8,317 bases of DNA from Acidobacteriota bacterium (GTDB lineage: Bacteria; Acidobacteriota; Terriglobia; Terriglobales; Acidobacteriaceae): contig JAGWML010000132.1 of NCBI GenBank assembly GCA_028873155.1, forward strand, positions 1 to 8,317, in the 5' to 3' direction. This document shows, one piece after another, positions 1 to 5,591 of the stretch; within the stretch, counting starts at the first letter, position 1, and each line of letters starts with the position of its first letter. The notes below the pieces were generated by a model. It was not told the DNA's origin. It did no database searches and saw nothing but the letters and a program-made list of their open reading frames with translations. The position numbers were made by a program, and so were the translations under genes.

Positions 1-845
1 GCAATCTCATCAGCAGTTGCCGAAGCTTTCCCCAGGTCCTTCAGAGCCTTCCTGACCTCGGTCATGCTTTCAAACCGCGCAGCAGGATCCTTAGCCATAC
101 AGCGGCTCACGATCGAATCCAGCGCCGCTGGTACACCCGGCGCGATTTCGCCCAACCGCTTCGGATGCTTGTGAAGGATTGCAGCCATCGCGGAGATGGG
201 CGTTGCTTCGGGAAAGGCGCGCTGCCCGGTCAGCATTTCATAGAGAAGCACGCCAAAGGAAAACACGTCCGATCGAGCATCCGCAGGTTTGCCGCCGGCC
301 TGTTCGGGCGACATGTACGCTGCCGTTCCCAGAATCACCCCAAGCTGGGTTTCGCAGGTAATGGTGCTGTCTGGATCAAGACTTTCGCGCACCTTGGCAA
401 GCCCAAAATCCAGCACCTTCACGCGATTGGACACCATCACGTTGGCAGGCTTCAGGTCGCGATGAATGATTCCACGTTCGTGAGCGTATTCCAGTGCAGC
501 GGCAATCTCCATCGCAATCTGCACAGCTTCCTCAGCAGGAATAGGCCCCCTCTTGATGCGATCGCCCAGCGTCTCACCCTCGATGAGTTCCATCACCAGG
601 GCGCCGTCTTCCACACCGAAGATGGTGGCGATATTCGGATGGTTCAGCGAGGCGAGAACCTTCGCTTCGCGTGTGAATCGTGCCAGCCGTTCTGGATTGT
701 TCGCCACCTCTGCGGAGAGAACCTTGATGGCGACCTCGCGATCCAGCTTCGTGTCCATCGCACGATACACCTCTCCCATCCCGCCCGCGCCGAGCGGCAC
801 AAGGATCTTGAACAAGCCGAGCTGTGTCCCCGAGGAAAGAACCAT
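1..845 (-). CDS. Eukaryotic-type serine/threonine protein kinase, catalytic domain (C-terminal part outside window)
   Basis: Reading leftwards from the ATG at 845-843, the frame is open for 281 codons to the window edge and spells a nearly complete Hanks-type kinase domain. Visible motifs: glycine loop GAGGMGEVY (residues 19-27), ATP-anchoring lysine in AIK (K41), helix-C glutamate E60, catalytic loop HRDLKPAN (128-135, with D130, K132 and N135), DFG (146-148), and an APE-type SPE (179-181) after GTAAYM. It should phosphorylate Ser/Thr of unknown targets. The family often carries a C-terminal membrane, TPR or beta-propeller sensor region, which here lies beyond the left edge. The start is firm: an in-frame stop (866-864) lies seven codons upstream, no other Met intervenes, and GGAG sits 7 bases before ATG. 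A TAGACT hexamer (866-861) could be its -10. Codon use is less C-biased than in the plus-strand genes. It is transcribed divergently from the EVE gene. Confidence 0.95.
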   Translation of the reverse strand, partial: MVLSSGTQLGLFKILVPLGAGGMGEVYRAMDTKLDREVAIKVLSAEVANNPERLARFTREAKVLASLNHPNIATIFGVEDGALVMELIEGETLGDRIKRGPIPAEEAVQIAMEIAAALEYAHERGIIHRDLKPANVMVSNRVKVLDFGLAKVRESLDPDSTITCETQLGVILGTAAYMSPEQAGGKPADARSDVFSFGVLLYEMLTGQRAFPEATPISAMAAILHKHPKRLGEIAPGVPAALDSIVSRCMAKDPAARFESMTEVRKALKDLGKASATADEI

Positions 846-866
846 GGAAGTGCTCCGCCAAGTCTA

Positions 867-888
867 CTCGATCAATAGGGGAGTCGAG
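867..888. repeat. Short inverted repeat upstream of the kinase gene
   Basis: Arms CTCGA (867-871) and TCGAG (884-888) are separated by 12 bases. They lie just upstream of the TAGACT hexamer that may be the -10 of the kinase gene, so the element sits where a -35/-10 spacer and operator would be. The arms are only 5 bases long, so chance is quite possible. Confidence 0.3.
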
Positions 889-1027
889 CAGGGATAAACA
901 GAATGGGACCGGGATTGAAGCGCCCTCCGATTCATGAAGGATGCCCTTACCCACTCGGTCGGATTCTTGTCGAATCACAGGCTATCCGTCAACCGCACGT
1001 CACCGCCCCCTCGACCAGTTCCTCATG

Positions 1028-1033
1028 TATCCT
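1028..1033 (+). promoter_or_regulatory. Candidate -10 hexamer (TATCCT) close to the EVE start
   Basis: TATCCT ends 6 bases before the chosen EVE start codon at 1040. The bases before that start are pyrimidine-rich with no Shine-Dalgarno. At the usual -10 to start-site distance, transcription would begin at or next to the A of ATG, giving a leaderless mRNA. No convincing -35 is seen. This is one of several similar cases in the window. Confidence 0.35.
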
Positions 1034-1039
1034 GCCCCC

Positions 1040-1420
1040 ATGGCCTGCTTCCTCTTCAAGACCGAGCCGGACGTCTACTCCTTCGACGACTTCCTCCGCG
1101 ACCGGGAAACCATCTGGGACGGCGTCACCAATCCCACCGCCGTCAAGCACCTGCGCGAAATGAAACCCGGCACAAAATGGATCTTCTACCACACCGGCGA
1201 CGAGCGCACCGCCGTCCGCACCGGCGCCGTGGTCAGCGTCGATGCCTCCAACCCCAAGGTCCCCATCGTCAAGGTCAAAGCCGGCAAGCGCCTCAAGCAT
1301 CCCAAGACCCTCGCCTCCATCAAGGCCGAGCCGCTCTTCGCCGGCTCGCCGCTGCTCGTCATCGGCCGCCTCTCCGTCGTCCCGCTCACGCAGGGGCAGT
1401 GGAACTGGTTCCTCGCCTGA
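1040..1420 (+). CDS. EVE domain protein (PUA-like fold)
   Basis: A 126-residue protein made up of a single EVE domain. Matching signatures are FKTEPDVYSFDD (6-17; the family's K-S/T-E-P..YS opening), WDGVTNP (26-32; family WDGVRN), FYHTG (49-53), and the closing RLSVVPLT (110-117). EVE domains are PUA-related and some bind modified cytosine bases; the ligand here cannot be read from sequence. The middle loop is short, making this a compact version. The frame is open back to 941, but the family opening begins at the Met encoded at 1040, so the longer starts (941, 1025) are not used here. There is no Shine-Dalgarno; a TATCCT lies 6 bases upstream. The gene is divergent from the kinase and 89 bases ahead of the kbl-like gene, which has its own ribosome-binding site. 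Confidence 0.88.
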   Translation: MACFLFKTEPDVYSFDDFLRDRETIWDGVTNPTAVKHLREMKPGTKWIFYHTGDERTAVRTGAVVSVDASNPKVPIVKVKAGKRLKHPKTLASIKAEPLFAGSPLLVIGRLSVVPLTQGQWNWFLA

Positions 1421-1482
1421 CCCTGCCGCACCGCGCCGCACCTCACACGCGCACCTCACATCCCTTCCGGGCCACGCCGCGC

Positions 1483-1500
1483 TATGCTTTCTCTTTGAGG
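1483..1500 (+). promoter_or_regulatory. Candidate -10 (TATGCT) and Shine-Dalgarno (GAGG) of the kbl-like gene
   Basis: GAGG at 1497-1500 lies 9 bases before ATG 1510 and supports that start over the far longer open frame from 934. TATGCT at 1483-1488 is a possible -10; no clear -35 was found. Confidence 0.4.
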
Positions 1501-1509
1501 TGCAACGCC

Positions 1510-2724
1510 ATGCCTGAGACCGCCGCCCGCCCGCAGCTCGCCTATCTCACCGCCGCACTCGACGAACTCAAGGCCAAAGGAACGCACTTCCGCCTGCGCG
1601 TGCTCGACGACCAGCAGGCCCCGGTCTGCCACTACGACGGCCGCGAGGTCATCAACCTGGCCAGCAACAACTACCTCGGCCTGGCCAACCACCCCAAGCT
1701 CATCGAGGCCGCCATCGCCGCCACGCGCACCTATGGCGTCGGGTCGGGAGCAGTGCGGACCATCGCCGGCACCATGCGCATCCACATGGAGCTCGAAGAG
1801 CGCATCGCCCGCTTCAAAAACGTGGAGGCTTGCGTCGTCTTCCAGAGCGGCTTTGCGGCCAATGCCGGCACCGTCAGCGCCATCCTCGGCAAAGAGGACT
1901 TCATCCTCTCCGACGAGCTCAACCACGCCAGCATCATCGACGGCGCGCGCCTCTCCCGCGCCAAAATCAAGGTCTTCCGCCATAAAGACGTCGCCCACTG
2001 CGAAGAGCTGCTCAAAGAGGTCGCCAACGAACCCGGCCACAAGCTGGTCATCACCGACGGCGTCTTCTCCATGGACGGAGACATCGGCCCCGTCGACAAG
2101 CTCGCTGCGCTGGCGGAGAAATACGGCGCCATCATGATGGTCGACGACGCCCATGCCTCCGGCGTCCTCGGCCGCAACGGCCGCGGCAGCATCGACCACT
2201 TCGGCATGCATGGCCGCGTCGATGTACAGGTCGGCACGCTGTCGAAGGCCATCGGCGCGCTCGGCGGCTACGTCTGTGGCAGCCGCGACTTGATTGACTA
2301 CCTCTACCACCGCGCCCGCCCATTCCTCTTCTCCACCTCGCATCCGCCTTCGGTCGCCGCCACCTGCATCGCGGCCTTCGACATTCTCGAGGCAGAGCCC
2401 GAGCGCATTCAGCGGCTGTGGGACAACACACACTACTTCCAGGGCGAACTGCACAAGCTGGGCTTCAACATCGGCGGAGTCACCACGCCTGCGACGCAGA
2501 CGCCAATTACGCCCATCATCGTGGGCGAGGGCCGCGCAGCCATGGAGTTCAGCCGCGCGCTCTTCGACGAAGGCGTCATGGGAACCGGGATCGCCTTCCC
2601 CACCGTGCCAGAAGGCAAGGCGCGCATCCGACTCATCCTCACCAGCGAGCACACCCGCGCACAGATGGACCGCGCCATCGAAACCCTGGAGCACGTCGCC
2701 AGGCGCATGGGGCTTCTACAATAG
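1510..2724 (+). CDS. kbl: Alpha-oxoamine synthase, glycine C-acetyltransferase (2-amino-3-ketobutyrate CoA ligase)-like
   Basis: A 404-residue PLP-dependent enzyme of the alpha-oxoamine synthase family (Kbl, BioF, ALAS, SPT), which condenses an amino acid with an acyl-CoA or runs the reverse thiolysis. Kbl-like landmarks are INLASNNYLGLANHP (48-62), RTIAGTM, the SDELNHASIIDG stretch, TDGVFSMDGD, the cofactor-contacting DDAH (D212-H215, where D213 would pair with the pyridine nitrogen), and the Schiff-base lysine in GTLSKA (K246). Length matches Kbl (about 398). The sequence resembles Kbl more than BioF, and no bio genes are adjacent, but there is also no tdh (threonine dehydrogenase) neighbour. 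The true acyl-CoA and amino acid therefore remain open; some relatives have broad specificity. The start is set by GAGG and by family length: the frame is open upstream to 934, but that extension is the shadow of the EVE gene. ruvA starts 6 bases after the stop. Confidence 0.9.
   Translation: MPETAARPQLAYLTAALDELKAKGTHFRLRVLDDQQAPVCHYDGREVINLASNNYLGLANHPKLIEAAIAATRTYGVGSGAVRTIAGTMRIHMELEERIARFKNVEACVVFQSGFAANAGTVSAILGKEDFILSDELNHASIIDGARLSRAKIKVFRHKDVAHCEELLKEVANEPGHKLVITDGVFSMDGDIGPVDKLAALAEKYGAIMMVDDAHASGVLGRNGRGSIDHFGMHGRVDVQVGTLSKAIGALGGYVCGSRDLIDYLYHRARPFLFSTSHPPSVAATCIAAFDILEAEPERIQRLWDNTHYFQGELHKLGFNIGGVTTPATQTPITPIIVGEGRAAMEFSRALFDEGVMGTGIAFPTVPEGKARIRLILTSEHTRAQMDRAIETLEHVARRMGLLQ
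2717..2722 (+). promoter_or_regulatory. Candidate -10 hexamer (TACAAT) at the kbl/ruvA junction
   Basis: TACAAT matches the bacterial -10 consensus at five of six positions and ends 8 bases before the ruvA ATG, overlapping the kbl stop codon (2722-2724). ruvA has no Shine-Dalgarno. An internal promoter giving a leaderless ruvA mRNA is possible; the -35 region (about 2694-2700) is poor. Confidence 0.35.
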
Positions 2725-2730
2725 CAAGCA

Positions 2731-3321
2731 ATGATCGCTCACCTGCGCGGCAAGCTCATCCACAAAGAACCCGGCCAGGCCATCGTTGAGGCCGCAGGCG
2801 TCGGCTATGACGTCGCCATCTCCGTGCCCACCTTCACCGCGCTGCCCTCGCTCGGCGCTGAGACCGCGCTCTACATCCACACCCAGGTCAGCGACGACGC
2901 CATCGCCCTCTTCGGCTTCCTCGAACGCGAAGAGAAGCGCCTCTTCGAGCGGTTGATCACTGTCAGCGGCGTCGGACCCAAACTCGCCATCAAGATGCTC
3001 AGCGGCCTGTCACCGGAGCGCACGGTCCAGGCCATCCGCGCGCAGGATCACGCCCAGCTCACCCGCATCCCTGGCGTCGGCAAAAAACTCGCCGAGCGCC
3101 TCGTCGTCGAGTTGAAAGACAAGCTCGAGGACTTCGCCGTCGCGCCCGCTCCCACAGCCGTCCGTGGCGCTGCCGTGGAAGACGTTCTCTCCGCCCTCGT
3201 CAATCTCGGCTACCAGCGTCCCGCCGCGGAAAAGGCCATCGAACAGGCGGTGGCCAAAGATGCGGCACTCAAGGACGATTTCGACGGACTCTTCCGCGGC
3301 GCGCTCAAGGTCATCCGATAG
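2731..3321 (+). CDS. ruvA: Holliday junction branch migration complex subunit RuvA
   Basis: A 196-residue RuvA that aligns end to end with the E. coli protein. Domain I (about 1-63) is the OB fold, opening MIAHLRGKLI and including VGYDV. Two acidic residues, D55-D56, sit where the E. coli acidic pin (E55, D56) separates strands at the junction core. Domain II (about 64-135) has two helix-hairpin-helix motifs, VSGVGPKLA (78-86) and IPGVGKKLAERL (113-124), which grip the DNA backbone. A short linker (about 135-146) leads to domain III (about 147-196), which contacts the RuvB motor. RuvA tetramers bind four-way junctions and load RuvB for branch migration. Neither ruvB nor ruvC is in the window. 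The gene follows kbl by 6 bases and lacks a Shine-Dalgarno, so translation depends on coupling or on a leaderless mRNA from TACAAT 2717-2722. Confidence 0.97.
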   Translation: MIAHLRGKLIHKEPGQAIVEAAGVGYDVAISVPTFTALPSLGAETALYIHTQVSDDAIALFGFLEREEKRLFERLITVSGVGPKLAIKMLSGLSPERTVQAIRAQDHAQLTRIPGVGKKLAERLVVELKDKLEDFAVAPAPTAVRGAAVEDVLSALVNLGYQRPAAEKAIEQAVAKDAALKDDFDGLFRGALKVIR

Positions 3322-3324
3322 ACT
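3319..3324 (+). promoter_or_regulatory. Candidate -10 hexamer (TAGACT) at the ruvA/DUF2461 junction
   Basis: TAGACT overlaps the ruvA stop codon and ends 9 bases before the next ATG, which has no Shine-Dalgarno. It could start a leaderless or near-leaderless transcript. Without a recognisable -35 the call is weak on its own and rests on the repeated pattern in this window. Confidence 0.3.
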
Positions 3325-3333
3325 GTTTGCGTC

Positions 3334-4074
3334 ATGGCACGCGCCACCCAACCCGCTCCCGCATCTCTTCCTTACTTCCGCCCGGAAGCCCTCACCTTCC
3401 TGCGCAACCTCTCCCGCCACAACGACCGCGAATGGTTCACGCCGCGCAAGGCTGAATACGAGTCGTTCCTGAAGGAACCCATGCTCGCGGCCATCCGCAA
3501 AATCACTGACGCCATGCTCGACTTCGCGCCCAGCCACGTGCGCCCTGCCGAAAAATCCCTCTTCCGCATCTATCGCGACACGCGCTTCAGCGCCGACAAG
3601 ACGCCCTACAAAACCCACGTCGCCGCCTGGTGGACGCACACCGGCCTCGACAAAACCTCCGGCGCGGGCTACTACTTCCACGTCAGCGCCAAGGAAGTCA
3701 TCATCGCCGCAGGCGCCTACATGCCAGAGAAGGACCAACTCGCCGCAATCCGCCACTGGCTCCTCGACCACCATCAGGCGTTCCGCAAGCTCCTCCAAAA
3801 CTCAAAAGTGCGGAGCACATTCGATGAGTTTGAGGGCAACGCCCTCACCCGTCCGCCCAAGGGCTTCCCCTCCGACCACCCCGCGCTCGACCTCATCCGC
3901 TGCCGCCAGTGGGGACTCGCCGCCGCACTGCCCGCTACGGCCGCCCTCAAACCCGATCTCGCCGCCACCGTCATCCGCCACTTCCGCATCGCCGCACCCG
4001 TCGTGGACGCGCTCAACACACCGCTCGCCGCTGCCCGTGCGCCGAAGAAGAAAGTGCTCTTCGGCCTCCGCTGA
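3334..4074 (+). CDS. DUF2461 (TIGR02453-type) conserved protein
   Basis: A 246-residue soluble protein with the hallmark blocks of the DUF2461 family: FLRNLSRHNDREWF (22-35), the strongly conserved basic block RIYRDTRFSADKTPYKTH (78-95), AGYYFHVS (111-118), and KGFPSDHPALDLIR (176-189). The length is about normal. The family has no established biochemical function; conservation of the R/D/K/Y block suggests a ligand- or nucleic-acid-binding surface, but that is inference. There is no signal peptide or membrane segment. The C-terminus is basic (PKKKVLFGLR). ATG 3334 is 12 bases past the last base of the ruvA stop-containing codon region and there is no Shine-Dalgarno. It probably belongs to the kbl-ruvA transcript. 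No terminator was recognised after its stop. Confidence 0.88.
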   Translation: MARATQPAPASLPYFRPEALTFLRNLSRHNDREWFTPRKAEYESFLKEPMLAAIRKITDAMLDFAPSHVRPAEKSLFRIYRDTRFSADKTPYKTHVAAWWTHTGLDKTSGAGYYFHVSAKEVIIAAGAYMPEKDQLAAIRHWLLDHHQAFRKLLQNSKVRSTFDEFEGNALTRPPKGFPSDHPALDLIRCRQWGLAAALPATAALKPDLAATVIRHFRIAAPVVDALNTPLAAARAPKKKVLFGLR

Positions 4075-4136
4075 CGACTCCCCGCAACGTCTGTCTCCAT
4101 GCGGTCTTCCAGCACTCTGGCGGCGGCTTTTCAGAG

Positions 4137-4200
4137 AAAACAGGCACAAAACGCCCAAAAACAGGAAAAAACCGAAGAAAACCGAAGAAAACTGTGGAAA
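4137..4200 (+). promoter_or_regulatory. Phased A-tracts (predicted intrinsically curved DNA) upstream of the HU promoter
   Basis: Seven runs of A lie at 4137-4140, 4148-4151, 4157-4161, 4166-4171, 4178-4181, 4188-4191 and 4198-4200. Their centres are 9.5 to 11 bases apart, average about 10.1, close to the helical repeat. A-tracts in phase with the helix are known to curve DNA. The block includes a perfect 10-base tandem repeat (ACCGAAGAAA, 4171-4190). It ends 15 bases before the candidate -35, where it could act as an UP-like element or a docking site for bent-DNA proteins, including HU itself (inference). Confidence 0.6.
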
Positions 4201-4213
4201 TCCCAAGATTTCC
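4196..4213. promoter_or_regulatory. Perfect inverted repeat next to the HU -35 box (candidate operator)
   Basis: GGAAATC (4196-4202) and GATTTCC (4207-4213) are exact reverse complements separated by CCAA. The repeat ends 2 bases before TTGACT, so a bound dimer would overlap the RNA polymerase footprint. There is no U-run after it, so it is not an intrinsic terminator. The regulator is unknown. Confidence 0.45.
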
Positions 4214-4215
4214 CA

Positions 4216-4245
4216 TTGACTTTACCCACCCCAAAGGCTCATTGT
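4216..4245 (+). promoter_or_regulatory. Candidate promoter of the HU gene
   Basis: TTGACT (4216-4221) matches the -35 consensus at five of six positions. CATTGT (4240-4245), 18 bases downstream, is only a fair -10 (three of six). Transcription would start near 4252 and give a leader of about 145 bases. The -35 is the stronger half of the evidence. Confidence 0.4.
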
Positions 4246-4255
4246 TTCTTCGACG

Positions 4256-4271
4256 GGGTTCGCAAGAACCC
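4256..4271 (+). other. Hairpin with GCAA tetraloop in the HU leader
   Basis: GGGTTC (4256-4261) and GAACCC (4266-4271) form a perfect 6-pair stem closed by GCAA, a GNRA-type stable tetraloop. It would lie within a few bases of the predicted 5' end of the HU mRNA, a position where hairpins can stabilise transcripts. No U-run follows, so it is not a terminator. Confidence 0.4.
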
Positions 4272-4360
4272 GCATGAATACAGGGGTTTTGTGCAGCGTT
4301 GCCTCGTCGGCACAGCCTCCATGCGGCACGCAACACGCGGAAGTGAGCCCAGGCAACACC

Positions 4361-4390
4361 GGCTGCCCCGAGGGCAAGCCCAGAAGGAGA
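4361..4390 (+). promoter_or_regulatory. Leader hairpin and strong Shine-Dalgarno of the HU gene
   Basis: GGCT/GCCC (4361-4368) can pair with GGGC/AGCC (4372-4380) around a CGA loop with one bulged A. Three bases later comes AAGGAGA (4384-4390), a near-perfect Shine-Dalgarno 7 bases before ATG 4398. The hairpin leaves the Shine-Dalgarno exposed. The Shine-Dalgarno is secure; the hairpin's role is inferred. Confidence 0.6.
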
Positions 4391-4397
4391 ACATCAC

Positions 4398-4694
4398 ATG
4401 GCAACTGGAATGACCAAGACCGCTCTGACGCGGCACATGGCCGAGAAGCTTCAACTGACCAACAAGCAATCCGCTGCCTTCCTCGACCTGCTGGCGGAGA
4501 CCGCCATCAAGGAAACCAAGAAGAACGGCGTATTCGTCATCCCCGGCATCGGCCGCCTCGTCAAGGCGGAGCGCAAGGCCCGCATGGGCCGCAACCCCCA
4601 GACCGGCGAGGCCATCAAGATCAAGGCCAAGACCGTCGTCAAGTTCCGCGTGGCCAAGTCCGCCAAGGACGTCATCGCGCCCCCCAAGAAGTAG
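4398..4694 (+). CDS. HU/IHF-family DNA-binding protein
   Basis: A 98-residue nucleoid protein of the HU/IHF family. It has the N-terminal helical dimerisation half (about 5-43; TKTALTRHMAEKLQLTNKQSAAFLDLLAETAIKE), the turn GVFVIPGIGRL (44-54), and the DNA-gripping beta arm around RKARMGRNPQTGE (59-71), whose proline (P67) in RNPQTG is the residue that wedges between base pairs in this family. It ends in a lysine-rich tail (DVIAPPKK). Dimers bend and compact DNA. HU and IHF cannot be separated by eye; a single short HU-like protein with a few extra N-terminal residues is the safest reading. Start M1 is chosen over M5 because AAGGAGA lies 7 bases before it. The gene appears monocistronic, with its own promoter region and a strong terminator. 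Confidence 0.95.
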   Translation: MATGMTKTALTRHMAEKLQLTNKQSAAFLDLLAETAIKETKKNGVFVIPGIGRLVKAERKARMGRNPQTGEAIKIKAKTVVKFRVAKSAKDVIAPPKK

Positions 4695-4715
4695 CACTCC
4701 GGACTGCAGACAGAA

Positions 4716-4753
4716 GCGGGGAGAAGCCGATGCGCTTCTCCCCGTTTTATTTT
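4716..4753 (+). terminator. Intrinsic terminator of the HU gene
   Basis: CGGGGAGAAG (4717-4726) pairs perfectly with CTTCTCCCCG (4735-4744). One more C-G pair closes a 6-base loop, and TTTTATTTT (4745-4753) follows. This is a textbook rho-independent terminator 22 bases after the HU stop. It also lies just past the 3' end of the convergent methyltransferase gene, where on the minus strand the stem is followed by a poorer U-run (CTTCTGTCTG), so two-way termination is possible but weaker leftward. Confidence 0.93.
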
Positions 4754-4766
4754 CAGCCAGTTGCGG

Positions 4767-5510
4767 CTAGCCTGCCATTATGCCTGTCGCAGACTCGCCC
4801 CGCCCGAGCGCGCGAACGATCAGGGAGAGTCCGAAGCTTATAAGGACAATCCGCGGCAGCAGTCTGTGATCGAACGTCCATGGGTAGCAGACCAGCGCCA
4901 CAAACACTCCGATAGGGATCAGTTCCGTCAGAATCGCATGGAACCAGCGCGGAGAAGCGCCCGTGCGAGGTAGGCTTGTGCGCAGCCGCGGCGCGATGCG
5001 CGGAACGGCCTGCAGATAGACCCGGTAAGGCTCGCCAAGCTGCACAGTGAGAAATTGCTCCTCGCCGAGAATGAGGCGTAACAGGAAGAGAGTGAGGAGC
5101 AGCATGGTGACGAGCGCGCCCGTTTCAGGCATCAGAAACGCCAGCCCTGCGGCCATAAACCAAATGCCGAGATACAGAGGGTTGCGCACGTAGCGGTAAG
5201 GCCCGTCGGCCATGACTGCTCGCGCTTTCATCGCCGCGTTGTTCACCGTTGCTGGACCCAGATACGCCGTGCCCCATACGCGCAACAGAACGCCCAAGGC
5301 GGCCAACACCGCGGCAAGCGCAGCGATGCCTGCCGTTGCAATCGCAAACGGCAGCAGGCCCGCGCGGCTCAGTACCAGCGCCAGCCGCTCCAGCAATGAA
5401 ATTCGCTCGCCAGATCCAAGGAACTCACTCCACGGCGCCCAGAAGCCAAGCACAATGATCGCCGCGTTGATGGCCATCCGAAGGCGAAATTCGATTCTGC
5501 TAGCGCCCAT
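4767..5510 (-). CDS. Integral membrane methyltransferase, isoprenylcysteine carboxyl methyltransferase (ICMT)/PEMT-like
   Basis: A 247-residue hydrophobic protein with about five or six predicted membrane segments (roughly 12-28, 53-78, 113-126, 130-149, 195-211 and 218-234). The diagnostic motif is GPYRYVRNPLYLG (103-115), the family's G-P-Y-x-x-x-R-[HN]-P-x-Y-x-G block, followed by EEQFLTVQLGEPYRVYLQAVPR (151-171). Its E, Y..Y and PR residues complete the SAM-binding region seen in ICMT and PEMT enzymes. It should transfer methyl from SAM to a lipid or a hydrophobic small molecule; bacteria generally lack prenylated CaaX proteins, so the substrate is unknown. The motif has N110 where many members have His. 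Start ATG 5510 has GGGAGG 4 bases before it. It lies 81 bases downstream of the serine hydrolase on the same strand and may share its transcript. Codon use is less C-biased than in the plus-strand genes. Confidence 0.85.
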   Translation of the reverse strand: MGASRIEFRLRMAINAAIIVLGFWAPWSEFLGSGERISLLERLALVLSRAGLLPFAIATAGIAALAAVLAALGVLLRVWGTAYLGPATVNNAAMKARAVMADGPYRYVRNPLYLGIWFMAAGLAFLMPETGALVTMLLLTLFLLRLILGEEQFLTVQLGEPYRVYLQAVPRIAPRLRTSLPRTGASPRWFHAILTELIPIGVFVALVCYPWTFDHRLLPRIVLISFGLSLIVRALGRGESATGIMAG

Positions 5511-5513
5511 CTA

Positions 5514-5533
5514 CCCTCCCCCTCGTGTGAGGG
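5514..5533 (-). promoter_or_regulatory. Possible alternative pairing over the methyltransferase ribosome-binding site
   Basis: On the minus strand CCCTC (5533-5529) can pair with GAGGG at 5524-5520 (loop ACAC) or with a second GAGGG at 5518-5514 that contains the Shine-Dalgarno. The two pairings exclude each other, and the second would hide the ribosome-binding site. Stems are only 5 pairs. Confidence 0.3.
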
Positions 5534-5591
5534 TACCATCGTGATCTTACGTAAACTGCGCGCGGATGGTTCTTTGCCCGCTGCTGCGCTT

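Larger units (their letters stand above)
4075..4397 (+). other. Non-coding region and leader ahead of the HU gene
   Basis: This 323-base gap holds no convincing gene. From left to right it contains a GC-rich stretch with only a weak CCGCA/TGCGG pairing (4082-4104), an A-rich block with phased A-tracts (4137-4200), a perfect inverted repeat (4196-4213), a candidate promoter (4216-4245), and a leader of roughly 145 bases. The leader has two possible hairpins and a good Shine-Dalgarno. Open frames crossing it (from 4099 and 4274) run into HU out of frame and look accidental. Confidence 0.7.

Noticed and set aside
165..878. 237-codon plus-strand frame over the kinase
   Set aside because: The minus strand encodes all kinase motifs over the same bases.
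962..976. GATTC-TTGTC-GAATC hairpin between kinase and EVE genes
   Set aside because: Five-pair stem with no nearby promoter box or U-run; likely chance.
941..1039. Upstream starts for the EVE protein (941 or 1025)
   Set aside because: The extra residues match nothing in the domain, which begins at the Met encoded at 1040; no Shine-Dalgarno supports them.
1040..1420. EVE gene as part of a defence island or restriction system
   Set aside because: EVE domains do occur in modification-dependent restriction, but here it stands alone with no nuclease, helicase or methyltransferase of that type beside it.
934..1509. 192-codon N-terminal extension of the kbl-like protein
   Set aside because: The segment is the out-of-frame reading of the EVE gene, lies outside the family's length, and a Shine-Dalgarno precedes ATG 1510.
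1456..2694. 412-codon open frame antisense to the kbl-like gene
   Set aside because: It mirrors a gene with clear family motifs; the translation is low-complexity A/G/V/E/D-rich without recognisable domains, as expected from the complement of C-ending codons.
3010..3798. 262-codon open frame antisense across ruvA and the DUF2461 gene
   Set aside because: It crosses two well-supported genes and has no recognisable domain.
4171..4190. Tandem ACCGAAGAAA repeat as a CRISPR or iteron seed
   Set aside because: Only two exact 10-base copies with no spacers; best explained as part of the phased A-tract block.
4196..4213. Inverted repeat as a terminator for the DUF2461 transcript
   Set aside because: No U-run follows the right arm; instead a -35-like TTGACT follows.
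4274..4843. 189-codon frame starting in the HU leader, and a similar one from 4099
   Set aside because: Both run over HU in another frame, have no ribosome-binding site and show shadow-type composition.
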